Positions 1 through 6,251 of a stretch of 21,693 bases of DNA are shown piece after piece. How positions within the stretch are numbered: position 1 is the stretch's first letter; every line of letters begins with the position of its first letter. The notes under the pieces are model-generated. The model had not been told where the DNA came from, did not search any database, and worked only from the letters and a program-made list of their open reading frames with translations. A program made the translations under genes and the position numbers. Origin of the DNA: AC-37 sp045805345 (lineage in GTDB: Bacteria > Actinomycetota > Thermoleophilia > Solirubrobacterales > Thermoleophilaceae); assembly GCA_045805345.1 (NCBI GenBank), contig JBJMLK010000025.1, forward strand, positions 1 to 21,693, written 5' to 3'.

Positions 1-755
1 CCGACGAGAAGCAGGCCGAGGTCTGGGAGAGCGAGATATCCGACGGCATCGCGCCCGGCAACCTGCTCATGTTCGCGCACGGGTTCTCGATCCACTTCGG
101 GCAGATCGACCCCGGCCCGGAGGTCGACGTCGGCATGGTCGCGCCCAAGAGCCCGGGTCACCTGGTCCGCCGCCAGTACAAGGAGGGCAACGGCGTGCCC
201 GGCCTCATGGCGATACACCGGGACGCCACGGGCGGCGCGCGCGACCTGGTGCTCGCGTACGCCAAGGGCATCGGCTGCACCCGCGCCGGCGTGATCGAGA
301 CGACCTTCAAGGACGAGACCGAGACCGACCTGTTCGGCGAGCAGGCGGTGCTGTGCGGCGGCGTGTCCGAGCTCGTGCGCGCGGGGTACGAGACGCTCGT
401 CGAGGCCGGCTACGACCCGCGGCTCGCCTACTTCGAGTGCCTGCACGAGCTCAAGCTGATCGTCGACCTCATGTACGAGAAGGGCATCACGGGGATGCGC
501 TACTCGGTCTCGAACACCGCCGAGTACGGCGACCTGACGCGCGGCAAGCGGATCGTCGGCGAGCCCACGCGCCAGGCGATGCGCGACATCCTCGGCGAGA
601 TCCAGTCCGGCGACTTCGCCCGCGAGTGGATCGCCGAGAACAAGGCGGGTCAGGAGAACTTCCAGCGCATGCGCGAGGAGCAGAAGAACCACCAGATCGA
701 GCGCGAGGGCCGGGAGCTGCGGTCGATGATGGACTGGATCGAGACCGAGTTCTAA
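1..755 (+). CDS. ilvC: Ketol-acid reductoisomerase, C-terminal part (5' end outside window)
   Basis: This enzyme converts 2-acetolactate or 2-aceto-2-hydroxybutyrate to the dihydroxy acid, using NADPH and Mg2+, in valine, leucine and isoleucine synthesis in the cytosol. The frame is open from base 3, so the N-terminal Rossmann domain is cut off and about 250 residues remain. Family hallmarks seen are APGNLLMFAHGFSIHFGQI, MVAPKSPGHLVRRQY, the metal-binding stretch ETETDLFGEQ and the helix FECLHELKLIVDLMYEKGI. The single knotted C-terminal domain and its length fit a class I (short) enzyme. The charged tail after the core (about the last 40 residues, rich in E, R and Q) is normal for the class. 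It ends 36 bases before the next gene. No convincing terminator was seen in that gap. Identification is very secure. Confidence 0.96.
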   Translation, partial: DEKQAEVWESEISDGIAPGNLLMFAHGFSIHFGQIDPGPEVDVGMVAPKSPGHLVRRQYKEGNGVPGLMAIHRDATGGARDLVLAYAKGIGCTRAGVIETTFKDETETDLFGEQAVLCGGVSELVRAGYETLVEAGYDPRLAYFECLHELKLIVDLMYEKGITGMRYSVSNTAEYGDLTRGKRIVGEPTRQAMRDILGEIQSGDFAREWIAENKAGQENFQRMREEQKNHQIEREGRELRSMMDWIETEF

Positions 756-777
756 GCAAAACGGCCGGGGCCCGCGG

Positions 778-783
778 TAGGGT
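778..783 (+). promoter_or_regulatory. Candidate -10 element TAGGGT for the FHA gene
   Basis: TAGGGT fits the TAnnnT pattern and ends 8 bases before the ATG at 792. A transcript would start at about 790-792, making the mRNA leaderless or nearly so. No good -35 was seen. Confidence 0.45.
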
Positions 784-791
784 GCCGCCCC

Positions 792-1958
792 ATGGCAGAG
801 ATCAAGCTTCAGATAATCGAAGGACCTGACGCCGGGCAGGAGCTCGACGTCGAGGGCGCCGCCGTCATCGGCCGCGACCCCGGTAGTGCTGCGCTGGTCG
901 TCCGCGACCCGGAGGCCTCGCGCCGCCACGCCTCGCTGATCCCCGAGGGCCAGAGCATCAACGTCGAAGATCTGGGATCGACCAATGGCACGTTCGTGAA
1001 CGGCGAGAAGCTCGTCGGCGCCCGGGTCGTGGTGCCCGGCGACCGGCTGCGCATCGGCACGACCGTGCTCGAGGTGGCGCTCGCGTCGAGCGGCTCCGCG
1101 ACCGCGTATGCGCCGGCCGAGTTGGCCGACGAGGTCGAGTCCGGCTCGCCCGCGCTCGCGGGCGTCAGCGGCGGCTCACCCGAGCAGCCGCCCGAGGGAC
1201 CGGGCGGCGTACCGCCGTCGGGCCCCGGTGGTCCTCCGCCGCCCCCGCCAGGCGCGCCCGACCCGGGCGCCGGCGGTCCGCCGCCCCCGCCGCCGGGCGG
1301 TGGCTACGCGCCGCCGCAGGCCCCCACCGAGGCGCCCCCCGCGGCCCCGCCGTCCTACCAGCCGGTGCAGTACGGAGGATCCGACTACCCGGTCGACTTC
1401 CAGGCGGACTACCCGGAGGCCGGCATCTCACGCTGGCGCGCGCTGTTCCAGGGCCTCCTGCTGATCCCGCACTTCATCGTGCTGCTGTTCGTGTACATCG
1501 GTGTGTTCTTCGTCTGGATCGCCACCTGGTTCGCGATCCTGATCACCGGCAAGTATCCGGAGGGGATGTTCAACTTCCTCGCCGGGGCGCTCAGGTGGAC
1601 GAACAGGGTGAACGCGTTCCAGTACTGGTTCACCGAGGACTACCCGCCGTTCTCGCTCGACGACGAGCCGGACTACCCCGCCCGCACGCGGATCGACTAC
1701 CCGCCGAACGGCAAGATCGCGCGCTGGCGGGTGCTGTTCCAGTACATCCTCGCGATCCCGCACTTCATCGTGGTCGGGTTCCTGTTCATCGCCGAGTACA
1801 TCATCATCGTGATCGCGTTCTTCTCGATCCTGTTCACGCGGAAGTGGCCGCGGAGCATGTTCGACTTCACGGTCGGGATCATGCGCTGGCGGACGCGCGC
1901 GAATGCGTACGGGTACTTTTGGATGACGGAGGAATACCCGCCGTTCAGCTTGGATTAG
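792..1958 (+). CDS. FHA domain protein with proline-rich linker and tandem DUF4389 membrane domains
   Basis: The 388-residue protein has three parts. Residues 1-97 form an FHA phosphothreonine-binding domain, with the GR pair at 27-28, S43 and H46 (ASRRHAS) and the STNGTFVNG loop at 63-71. Residues about 120-195 are a low-complexity Pro/Gly linker. Residues about 196-290 and 293-388 are two copies of a DUF4389 unit. Each copy has a YP...RWR.LFQ start, an IPHFIV transmembrane helix, a second hydrophobic helix, a K.P..MF.F segment and an EYPPFSLD or DYPPFSLD ending. FHA domains read Ser/Thr kinase output, so the protein probably recruits a phosphorylated partner to the membrane. DUF4389 has no known activity. 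The ATG has a -10 just upstream, so it may be translated leaderless. Domain calls are strong; function is inferred. Confidence 0.88.
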   Translation: MAEIKLQIIEGPDAGQELDVEGAAVIGRDPGSAALVVRDPEASRRHASLIPEGQSINVEDLGSTNGTFVNGEKLVGARVVVPGDRLRIGTTVLEVALASSGSATAYAPAELADEVESGSPALAGVSGGSPEQPPEGPGGVPPSGPGGPPPPPPGAPDPGAGGPPPPPPGGGYAPPQAPTEAPPAAPPSYQPVQYGGSDYPVDFQADYPEAGISRWRALFQGLLLIPHFIVLLFVYIGVFFVWIATWFAILITGKYPEGMFNFLAGALRWTNRVNAFQYWFTEDYPPFSLDDEPDYPARTRIDYPPNGKIARWRVLFQYILAIPHFIVVGFLFIAEYIIIVIAFFSILFTRKWPRSMFDFTVGIMRWRTRANAYGYFWMTEEYPPFSLD

Positions 1959-1997
1959 CTCCACGGCGTCTGCAAACCGTCGCATTCCGGTGTCCTC

Positions 1998-2031
1998 GGG
2001 GTCGGCCGTGCTAGCCGCGCTGGCCGACCCC
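1998..2031 (+). terminator. Candidate terminator hairpin after the FHA-DUF4389 gene
   Basis: GGGGTCGGCC (1998-2007) is the exact reverse complement of GGCCGACCCC (2022-2031), a 10-bp stem with a 14-base loop, 40 bases after the stop. No T-run follows, as is common in high-GC actinobacteria. Confidence 0.5.
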
Positions 2032-2080
2032 TGCGTCCTTGGACTGCTCGGTTTTCGCCGCCGTTCTCTGGCTCGACCCG

Positions 2081-2086
2081 TAGAGT
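2081..2086 (+). promoter_or_regulatory. Candidate -10 element TAGAGT for the DUF4190-like gene
   Basis: TAGAGT lies 9 bases before the GTG at 2096, placing transcription start at about 2093. The GTG at 2091 is followed in frame by TGA, so the start at 2096 is the usable one. Confidence 0.42.
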
Positions 2087-2095
2087 CCAGGTGAC

Positions 2096-2527
2096 GTGAC
2101 GGAAGATCCGCGGGAACAACCGTCTGGGAGCGGTGGGAGCCAGTGGCTGCCCCCCGTACCCCCCGGCCCCCCGTCCGGGGCCCCGCCCTCGGATGCGCCC
2201 CCCGGGTGGCGGGTCTCGCCGAAGGCGATCGACCTCGATCCGAACGCTCAGGGCGGGCCGGAGCCGTGGGCCGACCCCGGCAACTCGCCGGCGGCGCCGG
2301 GGCTCGGCTTCTCGGTCGCGGCGTCGGGGCTCGTGTTCTACGGGCTCGCGATCTTCGGGATTCCCGTGGCCATCGCGGGAACGATCCTGTCGGCCATCGC
2401 CTACCGCCGCGTGAAGGCCGGTGAGACCCGGAAGGGCCGGATCGAGGCCACGGTCGGACTGACCGTCGGGATCGGCTCGCTGCTGATCGCGATCGCGGTC
2501 GTGATCGTGATGGTCGCGACCGACTGA
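2096..2527 (+). CDS. Small membrane protein, DUF4190-like
   Basis: This is a 143-residue protein of unknown function. Residues 1-65 are Pro/Gly/Ser-rich and probably cytosolic and disordered. Residues about 70-143 hold two hydrophobic segments (GLVFYGLAIFGIPVAIAGTI and a C-terminal ATVGLTVGIGSLLIAIAVVI stretch) flanking the short basic loop AYRRVKAGETRKGR. This matches DUF4190, where two helices flank a Gly/Arg-rich turn. The start is GTG, placed 9 bases after a TAGAGT -10. Both this gene and the next one carry a proline-rich N-terminus before a small membrane domain, a layout often found near FHA/kinase genes in actinobacteria. The gene seems real by codon use and by its own promoter and terminator. 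Confidence 0.78.
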   Translation: MTEDPREQPSGSGGSQWLPPVPPGPPSGAPPSDAPPGWRVSPKAIDLDPNAQGGPEPWADPGNSPAAPGLGFSVAASGLVFYGLAIFGIPVAIAGTILSAIAYRRVKAGETRKGRIEATVGLTVGIGSLLIAIAVVIVMVATD

Positions 2528-2529
2528 AA

Positions 2530-2547
2530 CGCCGCCCGGGCGCGGCG
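2530..2547 (+). terminator. Candidate short hairpin after the DUF4190-like gene
   Basis: CGCCGC (2530-2535) pairs with GCGGCG (2542-2547) around CCGGGC, directly after the stop codon. The 6-bp GC stem has no T-run, so this is a weak call. Confidence 0.33.
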
Positions 2548-2727
2548 CTCGAAAATCCCCGATCGGGAGTGGCGAATTTGGCACTTCTGAGTTAGGGTCG
2601 AGTTGCTGGCGACGGATCGCCAGGCACAGGGGCAGGGAGGCGCTTCGCGGCGCAGGGGCCCGCAAATCTCTTGCCGGTCGTGGGACTCGCAGGTGGAGCG
2701 GCCGGCTCCCATCAGGGAGGATCACGC
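2548..2727 (+). promoter_or_regulatory. Structured leader upstream of the zinc-ribbon gene, with mutually exclusive hairpins at the ribosome binding site
   Basis: These 180 bases hold no gene on either strand that I can support. A TTGGCA (2578-2583) and a TAGGGT (2593-2598) are promoter-like but wrongly spaced for one another. CTGGCGA (2606-2612) pairs exactly with TCGCCAG (2617-2623) around CGGA. Near the gene, GGAGC (2695-2699) can pair with GCTCC (2705-2709). CTCCC (2706-2710) can instead pair with GGGAG (2715-2719), which is the Shine-Dalgarno. The two pairings exclude each other. This looks like a translation-controlling leader. I cannot assign a riboswitch class. Confidence 0.42.
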
Positions 2728-3228
2728 ATGGCTGAGCGGCAACAATGGGCGCCTCCGACGCCCCCTTCGAGCACATCACCGGCAATGGCGATGCCGCCCC
2801 CGGCGGCGGCGGCGCCGGAATTCCCGCCTCCAGCGGCGGCGCCGGTTGCCCAGCCCCCGGCCGTTTGGCAGCCGACGCCTCCGGCTCCGCCGCCCGCGAT
2901 GTACGGAACGGTCTACTGCCGCGGATGCGGAGCGCTCGTGAACCCTCAAGCCGCCATCTGCGTCCAGTGCGGAGTTCCAACCAACGTCCACGCCGCTCCG
3001 CTCCGGCCCGCGAACCCCAAGGAGAAGAGCACGGCGGTTGTACTCGCGGTTCTCTTCGGCCTGTTCTCGTGGCTCTACACGTACCAGCGTGATTCATGGA
3101 AGTTCTGGCTCAACCTCTGCCTCGCCGTCGTGACCCTCGGCATCTGGGGCATCGTCGCGTGGGTCTGGGCGATCATCGACCAGGCGGTCCGGCCCGGCGC
3201 GTATTACGAGTCGTTCCCCAACGGCTGA
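2728..3228 (+). CDS. Zinc-ribbon, TM2-like membrane protein
   Basis: This is a 166-residue protein of unknown function. Residues 1-58 are Pro/Ala-rich. Residues 63-84 are a zinc ribbon with C64-x2-C67 and C78-x2-C81 (YCRGCGALVNP...CVQCGVPT). Residues about 97-155 form a TM2-like hairpin with two hydrophobic helices joined by YTYQRDSWKFW. In TM2 proteins this region reads G-x-H-RFY; here it is divergent (LFSWLYTYQRD). I chose the ATG at 2728 because GGGAGG (2715-2720) sits 7 bases upstream. An in-frame ATG at 2671 would add 19 residues that overlap the structured leader. A strong hairpin follows the stop. Similar ribbon-plus-membrane proteins are common in actinobacteria, and their role is unknown. 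Confidence 0.82.
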   Translation: MAERQQWAPPTPPSSTSPAMAMPPPAAAAPEFPPPAAAPVAQPPAVWQPTPPAPPPAMYGTVYCRGCGALVNPQAAICVQCGVPTNVHAAPLRPANPKEKSTAVVLAVLFGLFSWLYTYQRDSWKFWLNLCLAVVTLGIWGIVAWVWAIIDQAVRPGAYYESFPNG

Positions 3229-3238
3229 CCGCGGTGTA

Positions 3239-3267
3239 TCGGCGGCCCTCGCGCTGAGGGCCGCCGA
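3239..3267 (+). terminator. Strong terminator hairpin after the zinc-ribbon gene
   Basis: TCGGCGGCCCTC (3239-3250) pairs perfectly over 12 bases with GAGGGCCGCCGA (3256-3267) around the loop GCGCT. No T-run follows. It separates the small membrane genes from the serine operon. Confidence 0.6.
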
Positions 3268-3306
3268 CCCTGCCTCTATGGCCGCGGAGCGCTCCGCCCG
3301 CTCCGC

Positions 3307-3312
3307 TATCTT
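3307..3312 (+). promoter_or_regulatory. Candidate -10 element TATCTT for the aminotransferase-serA operon
   Basis: TATCTT fits TAnnnT and predicts transcription from about 3319, just before the ATG at 3326. This argues against the upstream ATG at 3278. Confidence 0.4.
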
Positions 3313-3325
3313 GGCCCGCGAAGCC

Positions 3326-4510
3326 ATGGCCGACCCGTTCATCAAGGAATACCTCATGACAGCCGGCCCGACGCCGATCCCGCCGGCGGTCTCGCAGGCG
3401 ATGGCGCAGCCGGTGCTCTACCACCGCGCGCCGGCCTTCGTGGAGGTCTACGCGCGCTGCCTCGAGCGGCTCAAGGACGTCTTCCAGACGCGCGGCGACG
3501 TGCTCGTGTTCGCGGCCTCGGGCTCGGGCGCCATGGAGTCGGCCGTCGCCAATCTCACCCGCCCCGGCGAGCCCGCGCTCGTCGCCTCCTGCGGCAAGTT
3601 CGGCGAGCGCTGGGCCGAGCTGGCCGGCGCGTTCGGCGCCGAGGTGATCCACCACGACGCCGGCTGGGGCAACAAGGTCGAGCCCGCCGACCTCGAGCGG
3701 GTGCTCGCCGAGAACGACGGCGTCGAGGTCGTGTTCACCACGCTGTCGGAGACCTCGACGGGCGTCGTCAACGACATCCAGGCGCTCACCGAGGTCGCGC
3801 ACGCCGCCGGTGCGCTGATCGCCGTCGATGCCGTGTCGGGCCTCGGGGCGGTGCCGATCGCCCAGGACGAGTGGGGCGTCGACGTCGTCGTGTCGGGCTC
3901 GCAGAAGGCGCTCATGTGCCCGCCCGGCCTGGCGTTCGCCGGTGTCAACGACGCCGCGCTCGCGCGCGCGGAGGAGTCGCCGGGGCGCCGTATGTACTTC
4001 GACTGGGGCGCGACCGCCAAGGGCCAGCGCAAGGATCCGCCTGACAGCCCGTTCACGCCCGCGGTCACGCTGTTCATGGGGCTCGACGTGGCGCTCGGGA
4101 TGATCGTGGAGGAGGGTCTCGAGCAGGTCTTCGACCGCCACCGGCTGCTCGGCCGCGCCGCGCGCGCAGCGGCACGCGCGCTCGAGCTCGACCTCTTCGG
4201 CCCCGAGGACGAGAACGCCAACGTCGTCACCGCGATCAGGCTGCCGGAGGGAATCGACGGCGCTAAGGTGCCCAAGCTGATGCGCGACCGGTTCGGCGTG
4301 ACGATCGCCGGCGGCCAGGGCAAGCTCAAGGGCCAGATCGCGCGGATCGCGCACTGCGGCTACTTCGGCGCGTTCGACATCCTCACCACGTTCTCCGCGT
4401 TCGAGATGGCGCTGCGCGAGCTGGGCCACGACGTCGAGCTCGGCGCCGGCGTCGGCGCCGCTCAGGCGGTCTTCCTGGAGGCCGGGGTGCCGGCCGCCGC
4501 GCCCGCGTGA
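3326..4510 (+). CDS. Class V PLP aminotransferase, likely the phosphoserine-forming partner of SerA
   Basis: This fold-type I, class V aminotransferase resembles the serine-pyruvate/alanine-glyoxylate group. Seen motifs are the N-terminal MTAGPTPIPP, the cofactor loop SGSGAMESAVANL, the Asp motif VDAVSGLGAVP, the PLP lysine in GSQKALMCPPGLAF (K194) and the late GGQGKLKGQIARIAHCG segment. Length is 394 residues, usual for the group. The family does not by itself fix the substrate. The four-base overlap with serA points to transamination of 3-phosphohydroxypyruvate, a role that class V enzymes of this type play in organisms lacking a classical SerC. Serine-glyoxylate or alanine-glyoxylate activity is the alternative. 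I chose the start at 3326, not the in-frame ATG at 3278, because of the -10 at 3307 and because family proteins begin close to the TAGPTPIPP motif. Confidence 0.88.
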   Translation: MADPFIKEYLMTAGPTPIPPAVSQAMAQPVLYHRAPAFVEVYARCLERLKDVFQTRGDVLVFAASGSGAMESAVANLTRPGEPALVASCGKFGERWAELAGAFGAEVIHHDAGWGNKVEPADLERVLAENDGVEVVFTTLSETSTGVVNDIQALTEVAHAAGALIAVDAVSGLGAVPIAQDEWGVDVVVSGSQKALMCPPGLAFAGVNDAALARAEESPGRRMYFDWGATAKGQRKDPPDSPFTPAVTLFMGLDVALGMIVEEGLEQVFDRHRLLGRAARAAARALELDLFGPEDENANVVTAIRLPEGIDGAKVPKLMRDRFGVTIAGGQGKLKGQIARIAHCGYFGAFDILTTFSAFEMALRELGHDVELGAGVGAAQAVFLEAGVPAAAPA

Positions 4511-6117
4511 ACGACCGCCCGCGGGTCCTCGTCAAGGAGAAGATCGGGGACTCCGGCCTCGAGCTGTTGCGCCAGTCCGGGTTCGAGGTGGAGCTCGGGG
4601 TCGACTGGGACGGCGACGAGCTCGAGCGGCGGATCGGCGAGTTCGACGGGATGCTGATCCGCTCGGCCACCAAGCTCGACGCCGGGCTGATCGCGAAGGC
4701 CACGCGCCTGCGCGCGGTCGGCCGCGCGGGGGTGGGGGTGGACAACGTGGACGTCGACGCCGCCACCAAGCGCGGCATCGTCGTGGCCAACGCGCCGCAG
4801 TCGAACGTCATAACCGCCGCGGAGCACACGATGGCGCTGCTGCTGGCGCTGGCGCGCAACGTCCCGCAGGCGCACGCGTCGCTCACCTCCGGCAAGTGGG
4901 AGCGCTCCAGCTTCAGCGGGGTCGAGCTGTACGAGAAGACGCTCGGGATCCTCGGCTTCGGCCGGATCGGCCAGCTGGTCGCGCAGCGCGCGCAGGGATT
5001 CGGCATGCGGGTGATCGCCTTCGACCTGTTCGTCGGCGAGGAGCGCTTTCGCGAGCTCGGCGCGGAGCGCGCCGCGACGTCGGACGAGCTCTACGCGGCC
5101 GCCGACTTCATCACGATCCACCTGCCGAAGACTCCCGACACCGAGAACTGGCTCGACGCCGGCGCGTTCGCGAAGATGAAGGACGGCGTCCGGGTGCTCA
5201 ACGTCGCGCGCGGCCCGCTCCTGGTGGACGACGACCTGAAGGCCGCGATCGACTCCGGCAAGGTCGCCGGCGCGGCGCTCGACGTGTTCCGCGAGGAGCC
5301 CGTCACCGACCATCCGCTGTTCGGCTACCCCAACGTGATCGTCACGCCGCACCTCGGCGCGTCGACCGCCGAGGCCACCGACCGCGCCGGCTTCCAGGCG
5401 GCCGAGCAGGTGGTCGCGGCGCTGGGCGGCGGCGTGGTCACGAGCGCCGTGAACGTCCCGGCCATCCGTCCCGAGGACCTCGAGGAGCTGCGTCCGTTCG
5501 TTTCGCTGGGGGACGCGCTCGGCCGGCTCGGCGCTGCGCTCGCGCCCGGCGCGTCGATCGACGGCGTCGACGTCGAGTACCTCGGCCGGATCGCCGAGCG
5601 CGACACGCGCCTGCTCACGGTCCAGGTGCTCAAGGGGATCCTGCGCGGGCACGTCGAGGAGCAGGTCAACGACGTGAACGCGCCGGCGATCGCCGACGAG
5701 CGCGGCATCTCGGTGGCCGAGACCAACCGCGCGAGCGCGCGCGACTTCACCGACCTCGTGCGCGTGACGGTGCGCAGCGGCGACGAGTCGGCGCGCGTGG
5801 TCGGCACGACGCTCGGCCGCAGGAACCGGCCGCACCTGCTCGAGGCATGGGGCTCGCGCTTCAACGTCCAGCTCGAGCCGCACATGGCCGTGTTCCGCTA
5901 CAGCGACCAGCCCGGCATGCTGGGCCGCGTGGGCACGGCGCTCGGCGAGGCCGGCGTGAACGTGATCTCGGCCGCGGTCGGCCTCGAGCACGACGACGAG
6001 CCGGGCACCGGGGAGGCCGTGATGGTCGTGACCGCGGACCGGCCGGTGCCGCCGGCGGTGGTCGACGAGCTCGTCGCGAGCGACGGGTTCCTCGATGGCC
6101 GCGCGGTGAGCCTGTAG
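4507..6117 (+). CDS. serA: D-3-phosphoglycerate dehydrogenase, long form with ACT domain
   Basis: This enzyme oxidises 3-phosphoglycerate to 3-phosphohydroxypyruvate with NAD+, the first step of serine synthesis. The 536-residue protein shows all parts of the long form: a substrate domain, a Rossmann domain with GFGRIGQLVAQRAQGFGM (about residues 150-170), the catalytic Arg in NVARGPLLVDDD, the catalytic His in TPHLGASTAEATDRAG, an intervening (ASB) domain at about 320-455 and a C-terminal ACT domain at about 460-536 (MAVFRYSDQPGMLGRVGTAL). The ACT domain normally binds serine for feedback control. The GTG start overlaps the preceding stop as GTGA, which suggests translational coupling. The stop codon TAG forms the first half of the putative -10 for the leuA leader. 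Confidence 0.96.
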   Translation: MNDRPRVLVKEKIGDSGLELLRQSGFEVELGVDWDGDELERRIGEFDGMLIRSATKLDAGLIAKATRLRAVGRAGVGVDNVDVDAATKRGIVVANAPQSNVITAAEHTMALLLALARNVPQAHASLTSGKWERSSFSGVELYEKTLGILGFGRIGQLVAQRAQGFGMRVIAFDLFVGEERFRELGAERAATSDELYAAADFITIHLPKTPDTENWLDAGAFAKMKDGVRVLNVARGPLLVDDDLKAAIDSGKVAGAALDVFREEPVTDHPLFGYPNVIVTPHLGASTAEATDRAGFQAAEQVVAALGGGVVTSAVNVPAIRPEDLEELRPFVSLGDALGRLGAALAPGASIDGVDVEYLGRIAERDTRLLTVQVLKGILRGHVEEQVNDVNAPAIADERGISVAETNRASARDFTDLVRVTVRSGDESARVVGTTLGRRNRPHLLEAWGSRFNVQLEPHMAVFRYSDQPGMLGRVGTALGEAGVNVISAAVGLEHDDEPGTGEAVMVVTADRPVPPAVVDELVASDGFLDGRAVSL

Positions 6118-6120
6118 AGT
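6115..6120 (+). promoter_or_regulatory. Candidate -10 element TAGAGT of the leuA leader transcript
   Basis: TAGAGT overlaps the serA stop codon. Counting the usual distance puts +1 at A6127, leaving only ACAG before the leader ATG at 6131. No clear -35 was seen. Confidence 0.48.
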
Positions 6121-6130
6121 GCTTGCACAG

Positions 6131-6184
6131 ATGACGTTCCAGCTCTCGCTTCGACTTCTCCTCCTCCCCCCTCGGGGGGAATAG
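6131..6184 (+). CDS. Leucine-rich leader peptide of leuA (17 residues)
   Basis: A short ORF encodes MTFQLSLRLLLLPPRGE and stops at TAG 6182-6184, 67 bases before leuA. Six of its 17 codons are leucine, four of them consecutive (6155-6166). Two are CTT, which is rare in the surrounding genes. It begins about 4 bases after the predicted transcription start. Leucine-rich leader peptides before leuA are an established type of attenuator in bacteria, and leader control of leuA has been proposed in other actinobacteria. Ribosome stalling here under leucyl-tRNA shortage would alter folding of the RNA that follows. The ORF is seen directly; its translation and function are inferred. No conventional Shine-Dalgarno precedes it, in keeping with a near-leaderless mRNA. 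Confidence 0.72.
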   Translation: MTFQLSLRLLLLPPRGE

Positions 6185-6232
6185 CGCGTGGCGGCCGCGT
6201 AGCCGCAAGACCAGCCAGAGGAGACAGAAGCG
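6147..6232 (+). promoter_or_regulatory. leuA leader RNA: long-range stem over the leucine codons plus two internal hairpins
   Basis: CGCTTC (6147-6152) can pair with GAAGCG (6227-6232), and TCTCCTC (6157-6163, within the leucine codons) with GAGGAGA (6218-6224). That gives 13 bp interrupted by a small internal loop. Enclosed are TCCCCC-CTCG-GGGGGA (6165-6180) and GCGGC-CGCGTA-GCCGC (6191-6206). A ribosome stalled on the leucine codons would block the long stem. No T-run follows any hairpin, so the mechanism (termination or other) is open. Confidence 0.5.
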
Positions 6233-6240
6233 GAGCACTG

Positions 6241-6246
6241 AAAGGA
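6241..6246 (+). promoter_or_regulatory. Shine-Dalgarno of leuA
   Basis: AAAGGA lies 5 bases before the ATG at 6252 and outside the leader stems. It supports that start. Confidence 0.55.
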
Positions 6247-6251
6247 ACGAC

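Noticed and set aside
756..791. Terminator after ilvC
   Set aside because: GC-rich self-complementary bits (GGCCGGGGCC, GGGCCC) exist, but no stem of useful length with a workable loop could be drawn.
1150..1370. Possible DNA repeat array in the FHA gene
   Set aside because: It is a GC-rich low-complexity stretch coding for a Pro/Gly linker, without a regular repeat unit or spacer, so it is neither a CRISPR nor a tandem repeat worth naming.
2606..2727. Cyclic di-GMP-I riboswitch
   Set aside because: A few core-like words occur in roughly the right order, but the AAACC box and the first-stem tetraloop pattern are missing. I report only a structured leader.
2671..2727. N-terminal extension of the zinc-ribbon protein from ATG 2671
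   Set aside because: The ATG at 2728 has a well-placed GGGAGG site, and the extension would translate the structured leader.
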